26,981 nucleotides of DNA from positions 1-26,981 of the forward strand of contig CAJNOQ010002002.1 in NCBI GenBank assembly GCA_905250885.1, read 5' to 3'. This DNA is from Didymodactylos carnosus (lineage: Eukaryota > Rotifera > Eurotatoria > Philodinida > Philodinidae). The notes under the pieces were generated by a model. It worked only from the letters and a program-made list of their open reading frames with translations. It searched no databases and was not told where the DNA came from. A program made the translations under genes and the position numbers. This document shows positions 1 to 10,653 of the stretch, one piece after another. Every line of letters begins with the position of its first letter. Position 1 is the first letter of the stretch.

Positions 1-896
1 CAAAAATACCAAGATCGGGTTCACCGTTAGTTTTTCTTTTCTAAGTCTATAACTTTCTTACTATATGTGCTAGCGGGGTCAATCAAAAGCTATTTTGTAG
101 AGCGTGTTTTACTGCGTCTTTTCATCACAGAGAGAAATTTACAAACACGTGTTTTACTTTAGAAAAATTATTATACAAATCGTATCAGGACTTATGGGCC
201 ACCCTGTAATAATTAATTTTCTGTATCTAAGTACTTTTGTACAACAAATTTTCTCTGTATCTCAGCCGATGTAGTATATGCAACATTTAATGTGTCAAAA
301 AAACACGTAAATCAGATGACATTATCTCAATAATGAACTTCTAACTCATAAAGAAAACATGGTGAATTCTCTACATTTTTATCCATTAATAAAGCAAAGA
401 AAATTAAGAAAGTAGGAGAGTAGGAGAAATCAGTAAAGTAAGATAAAGCAGGACGATTTTAATGAAATGTAGCAAAGGTACGAAAAGTAAAATGTTTACG
501 AAACGTGCAACATTTATTCAACAGGAAAAAGATGTACATCTTTTTAATAGCGTTGAAATCGCTTTTGAAGTTAATTCACATTTATGTTCATAAGCCTAAA
601 ATATGTCATCCATTCATTCTGTCTAATTAAAGTATTCGTGATCATTTAGGCGTTATTTCAAATGAATCGATACTATGCGTACTATGAATATTCTGTTTGA
701 ACAGACCAACCTTTCTTTCTCACGAACGTCAGAAACCTTTATCTAAACTCCATTATGATATTATCACGCAAGATGAGGAAGAAAACGATTGTGGTTCTTT
801 AGTTTGTTGTAAATTCATTTTTCTATGAGTAAATGATCAAAAGAAAAACTGATGCTCTATATATATATACCCAAACATAACTGACATGTGATCTCA

Positions 897-1040
897 AAAT
901 GAGTTACAATATATTAATCAATGTGTGTCAATTAGTTTTGCTTCATCTGCAGTCACAAGTATTGTATGAACATCTCCAAAAGCGTACACTAATATACAGA
1001 AACATATTAGTTAATCTGCTGTAACTCATTTCGAAATGAC
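897..1040. repeat. Weak foldback (possible degraded MITE)
   Basis: AAAATGAGTTACA near 897-909 is matched in reverse complement by TGTAACTCATTT near 1020-1031. The similarity continues imperfectly inward (ATATTAAT against ATTAGTTAAT). The arms are about 30 bp and only about three quarters identical. I see no target duplication, so this may be an old MITE or chance. Confidence 0.25.
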
Positions 1041-2202
1041 TTGTTTGTAATGTGTGTTATATATAAAACTATCAATTTTCCAGATGAACATACATAATTT
1101 TAAAAGCAATTTCCACGCTATTAGAAGCAGTAAAGATGTAATCTTTCCTTCACGAATAAAATCATTAGTTTTTTTTCATCAGGAGATAAAGAATTTGCGC
1201 TAAAGAGAGAAGGATAAAGCTTTATTCCGTAGATTTCCTGTCGATTGAGTCAAGAAGAAAATGTTTAAATAACGTCTGCAGATGCAATACACATCTTTTC
1301 TTCTTTCTTCACCACTAAATAGAAAAGAAATCTATTTTCATAACTCCTATATATTTGCCTATTATCGCTACTTATACAGAGCAACAACAGAATCAGATTT
1401 AATAAGAAATAAAACGCAAGTGAGAAGTTCAGCGTCACGTAACTAATATTAGAGAGATTGACTGTAACGAGATCTTACATATGAGGTGATCAATAAATGA
1501 AAGAAGGATGAAATGAAAAAACAGATCAAACTGACTTTACTAAACAAAGAAAAGTGATTTCATTTGAATTTTTTTTTTTGGTCACTGCCCAAAATTGTGG
1601 CCACAACTTCTTTCTTCACTAGTTCATACTCTCACAGTAACGGTCAGGTCATTTTTCAGGACCAAATTTCATATTTTTGCCTGTTAAAAAGCGACGTCCT
1701 TTGAAAATGCAGAAACTTGGTAGAAAACTGCACAAAAGCATTGTACTTCAGATAAATTTTACTGAGAAGGTTTCTTAAATGGTTTCTAAAGTAACTTTTG
1801 TCGGCTAGTGCTGTGGTGAGCTACATGAAGAGAAAAGAGGAAGCGTTTGAATATGGCTTGAGCGTTATTTTCTCTCTATCAATTGTGTCATCCTCCGGAG
1901 AGTATCCATAATCAGTCGAAGAGAGTAGCAGCATTGCACTACAATTCCAGATCAAGTACAATATACATACTAGAGTTCCGTAGAATTGATTCGAAGTCTA
2001 ACGTGTCTATGCTTTGTCGTGCTATCATCAATTGAGGAATATCCTTGAAGTTAGTAGCAGTAGGAGTACCTTGGAATGTAGTAAAATTTTATAATTTGGT
2101 CTTTTGAGCAGTTTTCTATGCATCCAAATTTCGGCGGAATTCTCCCCAAGTCGTGAATTTTACACGATTACCACTTGCTATCTGTCTAAAAAACCGGTTT
2201 TA

Positions 2203-2241
2203 CTTGCTGTGTGGGGTCTGTGTTTTACCCCACATCGCAAG
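2203..2241. repeat. Stem-loop with interrupted stem
   Basis: CTTGC (2203-2207) pairs with GCAAG (2237-2241). TGTGGGGT (2210-2217) pairs with ACCCCACA (2227-2234). A 2x2 internal loop separates the two stems and a 9-nt loop closes the hairpin. It lies between two copies of the 14-mer CTATCTGTCTAAAA (2178-2191 and 2263-2276), so hairpin and spacer may be a small insertion flanked by a duplication. The function is unknown. Confidence 0.5.
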
Positions 2242-2400
2242 GTAATGGGTCTATCTATCTATCTATCTGTCTAAAATGAGGAGACTTACTTTATACAAAA
2301 CTATTTCTTTTTCACTTTATCTGGGCGACTGATAAAATCAAACTGTGTAATTTATGAAAAGACTTCCTATATATCTGTGTGCTAAAGTATTATGTGCTTT

Positions 2401-2409
2401 TTGTTCTAG
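2401..2409 (+). promoter_or_regulatory. Probable 3' splice acceptor before the receptor start
   Basis: A pyrimidine-rich tract ending TTGTTCTAG lies eight bases before the ATG at 2418. It looks like a normal acceptor and suggests that a 5'-UTR intron ends here. It also argues against the earlier in-frame ATG at 2379, which would then be intronic. The donor was not located. Confidence 0.5.
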
Positions 2410-2417
2410 AAAAAGGA

Positions 2418-3407
2418 ATGGCGAATACGACGTCTGAGTCTACCAATGCTGATGAGTATTTTGGAAACCTTGTCACTAAACTGCACTATTATTTCCCGCC
2501 TATTTATCTTGCTTGTGGCACTTTCGGGAATTTGCTAAATATTCTCGTATTTTCCTCCCGTTCTTTACGTTCATCCCCGTGTTCAATTTATTTTCTTGCA
2601 TGTTCAATCACCAACATTCTGTTGTACTATCTCGTCAAATTACCTGAGTACATATTTCCGACATTTGCTGACAATTCAGCTGTTCTCTGTAAGCTAGTCA
2701 ATTATATTGCTTACATATGTTATCAGTTACCACCATATTTTATTGTTTCTGCATCGATTGATCGTTTTTGCTTAAGCTCGTCGAATTCTAGGATAAGACG
2801 ATTTAGTACATTAAAAGTCGCGTACCGTCTGATAACACTATTGATATTCTTGTTTCTTAGTTTGTATTCCCATTTGCTCATAGTTGTCAACATTGGCAAT
2901 TATTCAGGTGATGCAACTGGATGCTCATTGCCATCAGGTGTTTATCAACAATTCATGGCTATTTCTTCTATCGGTAACAATGCTATTGTTCCTACGCTGT
3001 TTATGACTCTATTTGGTGTACTGACACTCATAAATATCAAAAAACAACAACAACAGATTGCACCAGCTGTATTGATAACCATGAAGCGTCGACGTCGAAC
3101 TGATGGACAGTTATTAAGAATGCTAGCATTTCAAGTGTCAGCATTTTTCGTGCTTGTCCTGCCATATAATGTTGTGTTCTCAATTTATACCATTAACCCA
3201 GAGATTTATAGTCCAAAGTTTTACTTTATTTATGAAACTTCATTCATATGTTTGGATTCATATACGGTAATCATATTTGGCATAAACCTTGCAGGAGCTC
3301 AAGTATATCGCAATGAGCTACGGAAAATTATACAAAACATATATAGACATTTTAAATCGAGCACAACATCCGTTTTCAACGCAATAAGTCACAATTATAC
3401 GAAGTAA
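2418..3407 (+). CDS. Seven-transmembrane G-protein-coupled receptor, family A-like
   Basis: This is a predicted plasma-membrane receptor of 329 aa. Residue numbers use the ATG at 2418, chosen because a good splice acceptor separates it from the in-frame ATG at 2379. The short extracellular N-terminus has an NTTS glycosylation site. Hydrophobic helices lie at about 26-47 (with the GN pair of TM1), 56-78, 92-113, 136-158, 183-206, 234-257 and 271-293. Cys91 before TM3 and Cys169 in loop 2 can form the family disulphide. DRF (115-117) replaces DRY, and loop 3 is strongly basic (KRRRR, 223-227). TM6 keeps a proline (249). TM7 lacks a clear NPxxY but is followed by the helix-8-like VYRNELRK (296-303). 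Single-exon receptors of this style are abundant in rotifers. The ligand cannot be told; peptide receptors are the nearest analogy I can offer. It is intact. Confidence 0.85.
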   Translation: MANTTSESTNADEYFGNLVTKLHYYFPPIYLACGTFGNLLNILVFSSRSLRSSPCSIYFLACSITNILLYYLVKLPEYIFPTFADNSAVLCKLVNYIAYICYQLPPYFIVSASIDRFCLSSSNSRIRRFSTLKVAYRLITLLIFLFLSLYSHLLIVVNIGNYSGDATGCSLPSGVYQQFMAISSIGNNAIVPTLFMTLFGVLTLINIKKQQQQIAPAVLITMKRRRRTDGQLLRMLAFQVSAFFVLVLPYNVVFSIYTINPEIYSPKFYFIYETSFICLDSYTVIIFGINLAGAQVYRNELRKIIQNIYRHFKSSTTSVFNAISHNYTK

Positions 3408-3410
3408 CAT

Positions 3411-6400
3411 ACATTACCGTTCGAGTAGACTTAAATTTAGAAAAAGCGTTAATGACTTATACGTCATTGTCCAATTCTACCTTCTGCTACATGATCAGTT
3501 TATGCAGTACACATACAATTCGATATGAATTATCGTGAAGTTTACTTGCTACACTCAACATGTTTGTGATTATGTTTTAATCTCTCGAAAGTCTGTTGAA
3601 ATCTATTTCTTTTTAAATGAGATAACGTTTTAATGAAAATTAATAGAGATCTGAAGTTCCTTCGTTCAATCATCACAAAGCAGTCACGAAATGCCTTCTT
3701 TCAAAATAAAAGTTTTGACAGGATGTTTCGTAAGTCGAGTTGCTCTTCAAAATCTGAGATACAAAGACAGCAATTCTTTTACATGAATAGATTGTTCCAA
3801 GGAGAATACAGACGTCCAGGAATATTCTGATTCAGACAAACTAAACCTTGAATTGTTCGCATACAGACAGATATACTCTCAATTTCCTGCTGTTTATACC
3901 TTTTTGTTAACCGATAAATATAAAAGAATTAAAATAACATTTGTATAAGAAATATACAATACGAAAGCGATAAAACCAAGCGGGAAAAGCGTTTTTGGAA
4001 TGTTAGACTGGGTTGAAATGGGCTGGAATGGCCCATTCCGCTTTTTCCCCCTTGGATAAAACTGTAAAAATTAAACTAAAACAACCATCTAAATCCAATT
4101 TGATTGAATCATCTGAGAATAAACCATCAGTTGCACTCTAGAATGAACGTTTGATTTAATACAGATGCATGTTTTTTACTGCACTGTTCAAAGTTCTGTA
4201 TTATTGCCTGAATAATCTTTAAAGTAATTAATAATTCTTTTTAAAACAGAGCTCAAAGAAGAAAAACAGGTTAGTTGTATTTCATGAAAAAATGACTTTC
4301 TCTCGAAATTTCGCATCGATGATTTGCTGCAGTACTTGACTTATACCACTTGTCTAACCTGAAAAATTTAAGAATTCAAATAAACACTTACTTTACAATT
4401 AAAGTAACTGATAAATGCGCTAACTCAAGTAACTGAGTTTAATCCAGCTCAATCATGTTTTATTCCTAAATAGATAACAAAAACATTTATGTAGATAATA
4501 AGTTGTCTAAGTTTTACTTACAAACTTAGAAAACGTTGAAAAACTTGTCAGATAAGTGCTGCCATATATTTGTGATGCATTTTATTATTTGGATACCACT
4601 AAGGTCAAGACGTCGACGCCAAAGTCACAAGACCGATGATAACGGCAATTTCCCGTGTCACGTCGATGTTTTTCATGTGGATCAGCTAGTGAAAATGCCA
4701 GTGAATATACAACAATCAGTGATACTGGGCATGACAAAGATTTCGTCCACAAATTAAACCAATCGTAACTCAGTTAAAAAATCGATTATCATTTCTAATC
4801 GAGGCTAACTTTCATCATCATTGTAATGCCACATACGCTCTAAGAACAAAACGTTTAGGCAAATTACCGACAATGTTACATTTCTGTGTTGTAGCGGTTA
4901 CATTTCTATTTAGTCATCATTTTGTTTTGTTTTTAGCAACCAAATAACAAAAATACCTGACTCCTAGTGCTTCGTCAGTAAGTGATCCGTCTGAACCTCT
5001 CCTTGGTCAGAGTTATGTGAATCAGAACGACAATTTTTAGCCTTTGATTAATCATAGTAAATATGCCTTGCGGTTTACCTTTAGATCTATTTTTTATATG
5101 TAAACATGATTTTTTCCCATTGTTTCATTTGCTAATGAAATTAACATGGTGAGAAGAGCAGCGAATTATTCACCGTGTCTGTCTATACTCTACCAGGTTT
5201 TGAGTTGCTCTTTTCTTACTTTACAGAATGTAACGTATCGTGAGGAAAAAACTCGGGACATGTAGTACATCATTTTTTACTTCCAGGTTCTTCTGTTTCT
5301 CCTGTTCTTCCGTGAGAACGTCATAAGTGAAATCTTGATTAAACACGAATATCCGTACGTAAATCTGCTTGTCTATATTGCATTTTCTGAAAAATTATTG
5401 CTTCATCTCTTTAGGTGAAAATTATACTGTCCCAAATACAGTGAATTTTGTGTCATCGGGGCATAATGATATCGGAAAGTGCATTATTCTCCTATGTTGT
5501 TCCAAATGAAGCATCTGCAGTCTATCCTCTCACAGCGGCAGCATGATGAATAATGTCTTGCAGAGTTACACAATACTAAACTGTCAAAGAAAAAGCCTCG
5601 TCACTTTTTTCATTTAGATACAACTATGTACTCTCTGTGTGGAAATATAATCAATTTGAATTCAAAAATAACAAATAAAAAAGTTACCAAAGAATATCGA
5701 AGGGTAATTGAAGCGTGTGTCACGCCATCCGTACGAACTTTAATACTAAATGGTCAAATATGTTTTTCTAATCACGACCTCAGATTTCGGTAAATCTGTA
5801 TTTTAAATATTTCAGCGACGTATGTACAACAACCAAGTGTTCTCCAAAAACTAATCGAATGTGTAAGAAAATTTAAACTAGCTGGAAATAGTAGTACAAC
5901 AAATACAACGTCAACAAATTTAATTAAAAATTCGAACATCAGAGGTAAAATGCAACAGATTATTAATGATACTTCCCATCCGTTCCAAAATACCAGACCG
6001 GTGGTTATTTTTGGAATAACTCAAAAGGAATAAAAGATAGAGACTTATGGTTTTCATCATACACTAGTCAAGATCTGAAGCTATGTTTTTATAAGAAAAA
6101 GCGAATTTGCAGAAAATTTCGAAGACCAATTTTTCAGGGGATGTGCAGAAAGCCAGTTCGATTCTCTGAAAGCTGACATAGAAATCTATGGATTTTTTTT
6201 CATAGATATATAATCCGAAGTGTCTTCTACAAAACTGGATCTAAGCAACATCTACAAATCCATGGTTTAGGAGCTATGGACGTTTTTCCTGAAGCCTTGG
6301 CACTCCTCTGCCGCTAGGTTCGGGACTGTCAGAAATGAATGAAAACATAGGTTACCGACTATGCTAAATCTCGTGGCAATTCTGGTTTTCAGAACAAAAC

Positions 6401-8730
6401 GCAACAACCGAGTGAAAACCTATACTAGGTGGAATACCCATTTTTGATTATTTTCATCAAAAATTAAATAATTCATAACTTATTCAAAATCTATTCAACC
6501 TACCTCAAAATGTGAGGAAATACTCTATTTTATCCGCTCATTCTGATCCTGTACATAAAATTAATAAAAAACATTCTCTTAGTACTGAAGATTTCTGCGA
6601 AACCTTTCTAGGAATTGAAATATTTTCTGTTGATTTTTAACATGAACTCTTGGAACAGTTACGGAATTGCCAAGCTCTTCTGCATACGGCTTTCATATTT
6701 ACAATAGGCAGGGAGTAGAAATTAGTGCTTAAGACTGTAGTTCGCCATGGAAGCATCATGCTTCACTTGACTTCTTCAAGAATATAGTGCGGTCGGTTTT
6801 TCAAGTTTTTCTGGACCATTCATCAGTTTCATCATGTCATAACCTTTATCTACGGAATATTTCCGAAGGATGTTATGATCTGCCATTCCTGGCAGCTCAT
6901 AAGACTGTGTTTTCTTCTTCTTTTCCTTTCTTTCTGTTATTGTTTCATTCTTTCGTTTTCGTTTCTTTCTGTTATTGCGCAACTCTTGCTTCATAATGGG
7001 ATTTTCCTAAACTATTTCTGTTCTTATGTAACTCATGCGCAACTCTTGCATAACTGTTGTTCAACTTGTGTACTATATATAGCCGTTCACTTTCTTAAAT
7101 AAAGATGAGAAGTGAGCGAGTAGAACTTCACAAAGGAAGAAGACCTTTTTAAATACTCAGAGTAATCGAAGAAAAAAATTCAAACTTTTTGATAGTAAAA
7201 GTAGAAAACTTTAGCATCATTTACTTACACAAAATCCGAGCAGAACTAATCGATGTTAAGAAAATAACAAGTCTTTCATTTCCTGTATGTCTCGTTTAAA
7301 ATGAAAATAACGCAAGACATCTTCAACCACAGACGTGTCTGCCGTATAAATTATACACAGAATGTAAGCTATATATCTTTATGTAATATATAACGTACTC
7401 TATAGACTAACTACTTTTTAACATTTTGATTTGTATCTTGTTCTTATTACCAGATATAAATCGAGACCACTGGGAGGTAAAATATACCTATACACTTGTA
7501 TCCTATCTGTCTTCTTAATTAATACCCTTCTATTAAGGCAATCAACAAATTAATACTAAAACTGCTGGTACGTAAAGGATAAAGGACAGGGGAAATAGCA
7601 GCCAGAATCGGTTCCTTCACAAATCAATCTTATGTTAACCGATCTGATGCAGTTTTGAACGTAACCCTAATATATATGTTTAGATCTTAAAAAACCTTTT
7701 CACCGCCCCAGGAAACTTTTTCGCAAAAAACACTCTTCCCTCTTTAAATGAACTTTACTCAAAGTATTTTTTTAGTATAAATTAAATGTTTTTCTCTAAA
7801 ATTGATTGTTCCGGCTTTTCTGCAATTAAAAAAATGCGAAAAAGATATGTAAGATAAAATTAAAAATACGTTCTTATATACTTGTATATAAATGTATGTT
7901 CAGTCAACAACCAACACACAAGTGTATCTTTTGCTCCACCAACGAGTTCACGTGCTATTGTTGTTGTATGATTATCTATTAACTGACGACGAGTAATATG
8001 CGAAAATCCCAGATGTGGCGAACGAAATCTTTCATTATTCCTTTATGAGCACTTCCAATGACGTGCGATACAGCTCGTTTATCAGGTAACTTGAATAAGA
8101 TACGGTATCATATGCATATTATTATTTACAAATGATGTTATAGAAATTGTTAGGATTATTAAAACTTTCAAAACAAACCAGTTTTTTGTGTACGTAGATA
8201 GAAGAAATCAAGGTTGGATACGCTTTATTACCTTTCTTCTACAACAAGGTATTACTATTATTTAGGCAGCTACCTGAATGTTCTTTCCACCGTATGCAAT
8301 TGTTTTCGCTACTTTTGGAATAGTTCGATTAGTAATCAATATGTGCGGAGATGATTCCCTGATCGATGCTTGAAACAGAAAGCGTATTGTTCGATTTTTA
8401 TTCTAGAAATACAGACGATGTGATGGAAGATGCTTGAAATTTTGCTTGTTGAAAAGTCAATTTTTACAAATTATAACTAATAGTAAAAAATAGGTAGGAG
8501 GGATGCAAGTGATACGCTTATGCTGTTAAAAATAAAGGATTTTAAACAGTTCGGATTACTGCAAAATGCGTTCGTTCTCAGTTATAAAAGCTAATTGAAT
8601 CCGGATCAGACCAATAATATGAAGTGACATAACATAATCAACACGTAAACATTCTACTGCACGTTTACACTACCAGCCTTCTTAATTTCAGTTTTAGTTC
8701 ATTAAAAACCTGTATTCTACACAGTAGTTG
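3411..8730. other. Long stretch without a recognisable gene
   Basis: No protein I recognise is present. A possible receptor poly(A) signal AATAAA lies at 3705-3710. The open frames here are short. The two that look least random are 4536-4757 (+), a basic and somewhat GC-richer run, and 5794-6033 (+), 79 codons without a start and with AATAAA overlapping its stop. A short hairpin (AATGGGC/GCCCATT) lies near 4016-4036. A pyrimidine-rich block at about 6905-6975 makes overlapping spurious frames on both strands. Confidence 0.5.
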
Positions 8731-8731
8731 A

Positions 8732-9622
8732 CCTAATAAAAAAACGCGTTGGTCAGTCCAACAATTTTGTATTTATCCGAAATTCTCTTTTATTGTAAAC
8801 TAATTTTGGGCTCGTCGCCGTATTGTCGTCATATGAAGTCGAAATAGATTTGGTTGGAGATTTTTTGCAGACGAGTTGAAGAAAAATCTTTTTTGCAAGT
8901 TACTTATTAGCATAAGGACATGACTAATTCGAAAATATCTCTTCTCAGGTACCGAGATAGGCGACATTATCCGTAAAATAACTACCTTCCCTGCCGGCTA
9001 CTTATAATCATACCTTTATGAATAAAATAACCATAAGTAGCTCGAGTACAGTATAGAGACATGTTGCTAGGTGCGAGCTTACTTTTCTTTGGAAAATTTG
9101 CGCGCTCTCGCCGCCCACGGAAGACGTTTTTATAAAATTACAACTGCCAGAGAATCTAAGTACAAAGCTACAGCTGCCTAAATAATAAATTTCACCAAAA
9201 AATCTTGCCTTTGAAGCAATAAATAAGAGCCAGTTTGTGGGAAATAATGCCGCTTATCTCGGTAACGGAAAAGACCTGAGAAGAGATATTTTCGAATTAG
9301 TCATGTCCTTATGCTAATAAGTAACTTGCAAAAAAGATTTTTCTTCAACTCGTCTGCAAAAGATCTCCAGCCAAATCTATTTCGACTTCATATGTTAACG
9401 TATTTGTTTCTGAAGACGTTTCTTAAACTATACAAATTTCTATATGCGCACGAAGTAATATTAAATCGTAATTTTTCCGTTTTGTTATCCATCTTTTAGT
9501 GAACGTGTACGTAAATCCCTTTACTCTTCCAAGGCCCTTCCAAGGGACATTCATGTGATCAATTTATAAAACGAATGGATCATCAGTTCATAGGACAAAT
9601 TTTTTCTAATGTAAAACAATAA
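8732..9622. repeat. Dispersed repeat, copy A (interrupted)
   Basis: The two outer pieces, 8732-8829 and 9395-9622, together match 18620-18946 nearly base for base. The first arm is close to identical over TTTGTATTTATCCGAAATTC through TATTGTCG. The second arm differs at only a handful of sites over more than 200 bp. The element between them is absent from the other copy. No coding capacity was recognised. A CCTTCCAAGG direct duplication lies near 9529-9547. The repeat's true termini are uncertain, because the match fades gradually at both ends. Confidence 0.8.
8830..9394. mobile_element. 565-bp long-TIR MITE inserted in repeat copy A
   Basis: The element begins CATATGAAGTCGAAATAG and ends with its reverse complement. 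The terminal inverted repeats are about 141 bp (8830-8970) and 151 bp (9244-9394). They are nearly identical for the first 118 bp or so, then differ by a small indel. The central 270 bp has no coding potential but holds a 9-bp inverted repeat (GCTACTTAT/ATAAGTAGC, around 8996-9041). Comparison with the empty copy at 18620-18946 gives exact borders: GTCGT before and TTAACG after, against GTCGTTAACG when empty. At most one base is duplicated. The superfamily cannot be assigned, and movement would need a transposase supplied elsewhere. Confidence 0.85.
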
Positions 9623-10368
9623 TCAAATAACTCGTTCACGACACATTGGACACAACCAATGGCTCAACATTACATTCGATCCAGCACTGAACACAATTCG
9701 CTTTTTGTGTCCTTCTACAAGGGTAGATCACGAGTGGATGCTATGGCAGAAGTTTCTCATTTTGGAAAGAGAAAAGCATGACTGCATTTCGACGCGTACT
9801 TCTCTCTTATCATATTATTCTTCATAACAATAAAACTGGAGCCCTACTTTGAAAACAGTAGTTCAAAGCAAGGAAAAGCAATATATTTTATTCGTTCAAA
9901 TACCAGCACGAGGTAGTATAATCAAATTTAATTATTATATGTCATATTGGTGTCGAACGAGTTCAAAGGTGGGTGCGGTTGATCAATGAGTGACAATCCG
10001 CATGCACGATCAACTTTTATTATTTTTCCTTGATATTGACTCTAATGGTGTAACAGAAATTATCATCTTCATCTTTATTAACCTTGCGACCGTTCTCGTC
10101 TAGTGTAACCGCTTCGCTTGACCGCTGTTTTGTTCTATCTCTCCTATATAAGCGTGTGCTCTGTGTGTGAGAGATACAACTTGTAATGCGAAGACGCCAA
10201 TAAAGCTAGTATCCCTAGCTTTACCGACACTTCCTCCACCAAGAGATGTTCGCGAACAACATTAATGCAGCTAGAATCTTAAGCAACAACATTAAGCAAC
10301 CAGATTCTAGCGAACAACAAATTGCGAAGAAATGGAGCTTTGAAATAGAGATTATTGTATGTCAGAAA
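9623..10368. other. Gene-free stretch with LTR- or promoter-like signals
   Basis: No protein-coding gene is visible. A TATATAAG box (10145-10152) is followed 47 bp later by AATAAA (10199-10204), an arrangement seen in LTRs. TGTCATATTGG starts at 9940, and an ACA end could fall at 10261, but no convincing target duplication was found. A perfect 10-bp inverted repeat (GCTAGAATCT 10270-10279, AGATTCTAGC 10302-10311) lies just downstream. Confidence 0.35.
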
Positions 10369-10380
10369 ATAGTAGAAAGT
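10369..10380 (+). repeat. Candidate target site duplication, left copy
   Basis: ATAGTAGAAAGT is repeated exactly at 11914-11925, on the far side of the Penelope-like element. Twelve base pairs is within the range usual for this class. Confidence 0.6.
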
Positions 10381-10386
10381 CAGTAT

Positions 10387-10653
10387 ATTCAAAATTATAG
10401 AAAAGAATTTAAGTAAAATCATTTTATAAACAGCGAGCTTTCGACACTATCACAGACAGTATCATCATCAGGCGAATGACTCTTTGAGAGAGAAGAGAGA
10501 CACCTATATATAACTACACATATAACTACACACTGTTACATACAGAGATTTTTCTAAACGGAGTTTTCTAGTTGTGATTTCTCTATTTTTCTACTTTTTC
10601 TTTTTCTTTCTTGTCTAGTTGAATACGACCGTCTTTAGTGATATATCATTGTA
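10387..10653 (-). repeat. 5' pLTR arm, inverted
   Basis: This is the reverse complement of 11632-11868. It is about 30 bp longer because of extra sequence around 10500-10550 and has a 4-nt longer loop in its hammerhead-like hairpin. Its inner end (10653) is exactly where the RT-like reading frame starts to make sense, which marks the junction of the 5'-truncated element. Confidence 0.85.
10439..10471 (-). ncRNA. Hammerhead-ribozyme-like motif in the 5' pLTR arm
   Basis: Read on the minus strand, CTGATGA (10471-10465) is followed by GATACT, a loop and AGTGTC, which form a 6-bp stem. GAAA follows at 10442-10439. This is the conserved hammerhead core order: CUGAUGA, stem II, GAAA. Penelope-like elements are known to carry hammerhead motifs in their pLTRs. 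Stem III would be minimal (GC with GU), and stem I and the cleavage site are not clear, so activity is unproven. Confidence 0.5.

Larger units (their letters stand above)
1..2400. other. Gene-free 5' stretch
   Basis: I see no supportable coding region here on either strand: stops are frequent in all frames and the sequence is AT-rich. It contains a weak foldback around 897-1040, a hairpin at 2203-2241 and a short CTAT microsatellite at about 2251-2268. The last part presumably holds the promoter and 5'-UTR of the receptor gene, but I cannot locate a transcription start. Confidence 0.6.

Noticed and set aside
2203-2276. Telomere-like repeat suggested by TGTGGGG
   Set aside because: Only one short run is present, inside a hairpin, with no tandem array.
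2379-2417. Upstream in-frame ATG adding 13 residues to the receptor
   Set aside because: A pyrimidine tract ending TTCTAG at 2409 looks like a splice acceptor, and the ATG at 2418 gives a normal glycosylated receptor N-terminus.
4536-4757. 73-codon plus-strand open frame, basic near the middle
   Set aside because: No recognisable domain. A receptor-loop resemblance (RRRR) is too short, and the neighbouring frames do not supply membrane helices.
6776-7102. Overlapping open frames on both strands
   Set aside because: They arise from a pyrimidine-rich tract; the translations are low-complexity Phe/Ser/Leu or Lys/Arg/Glu runs.
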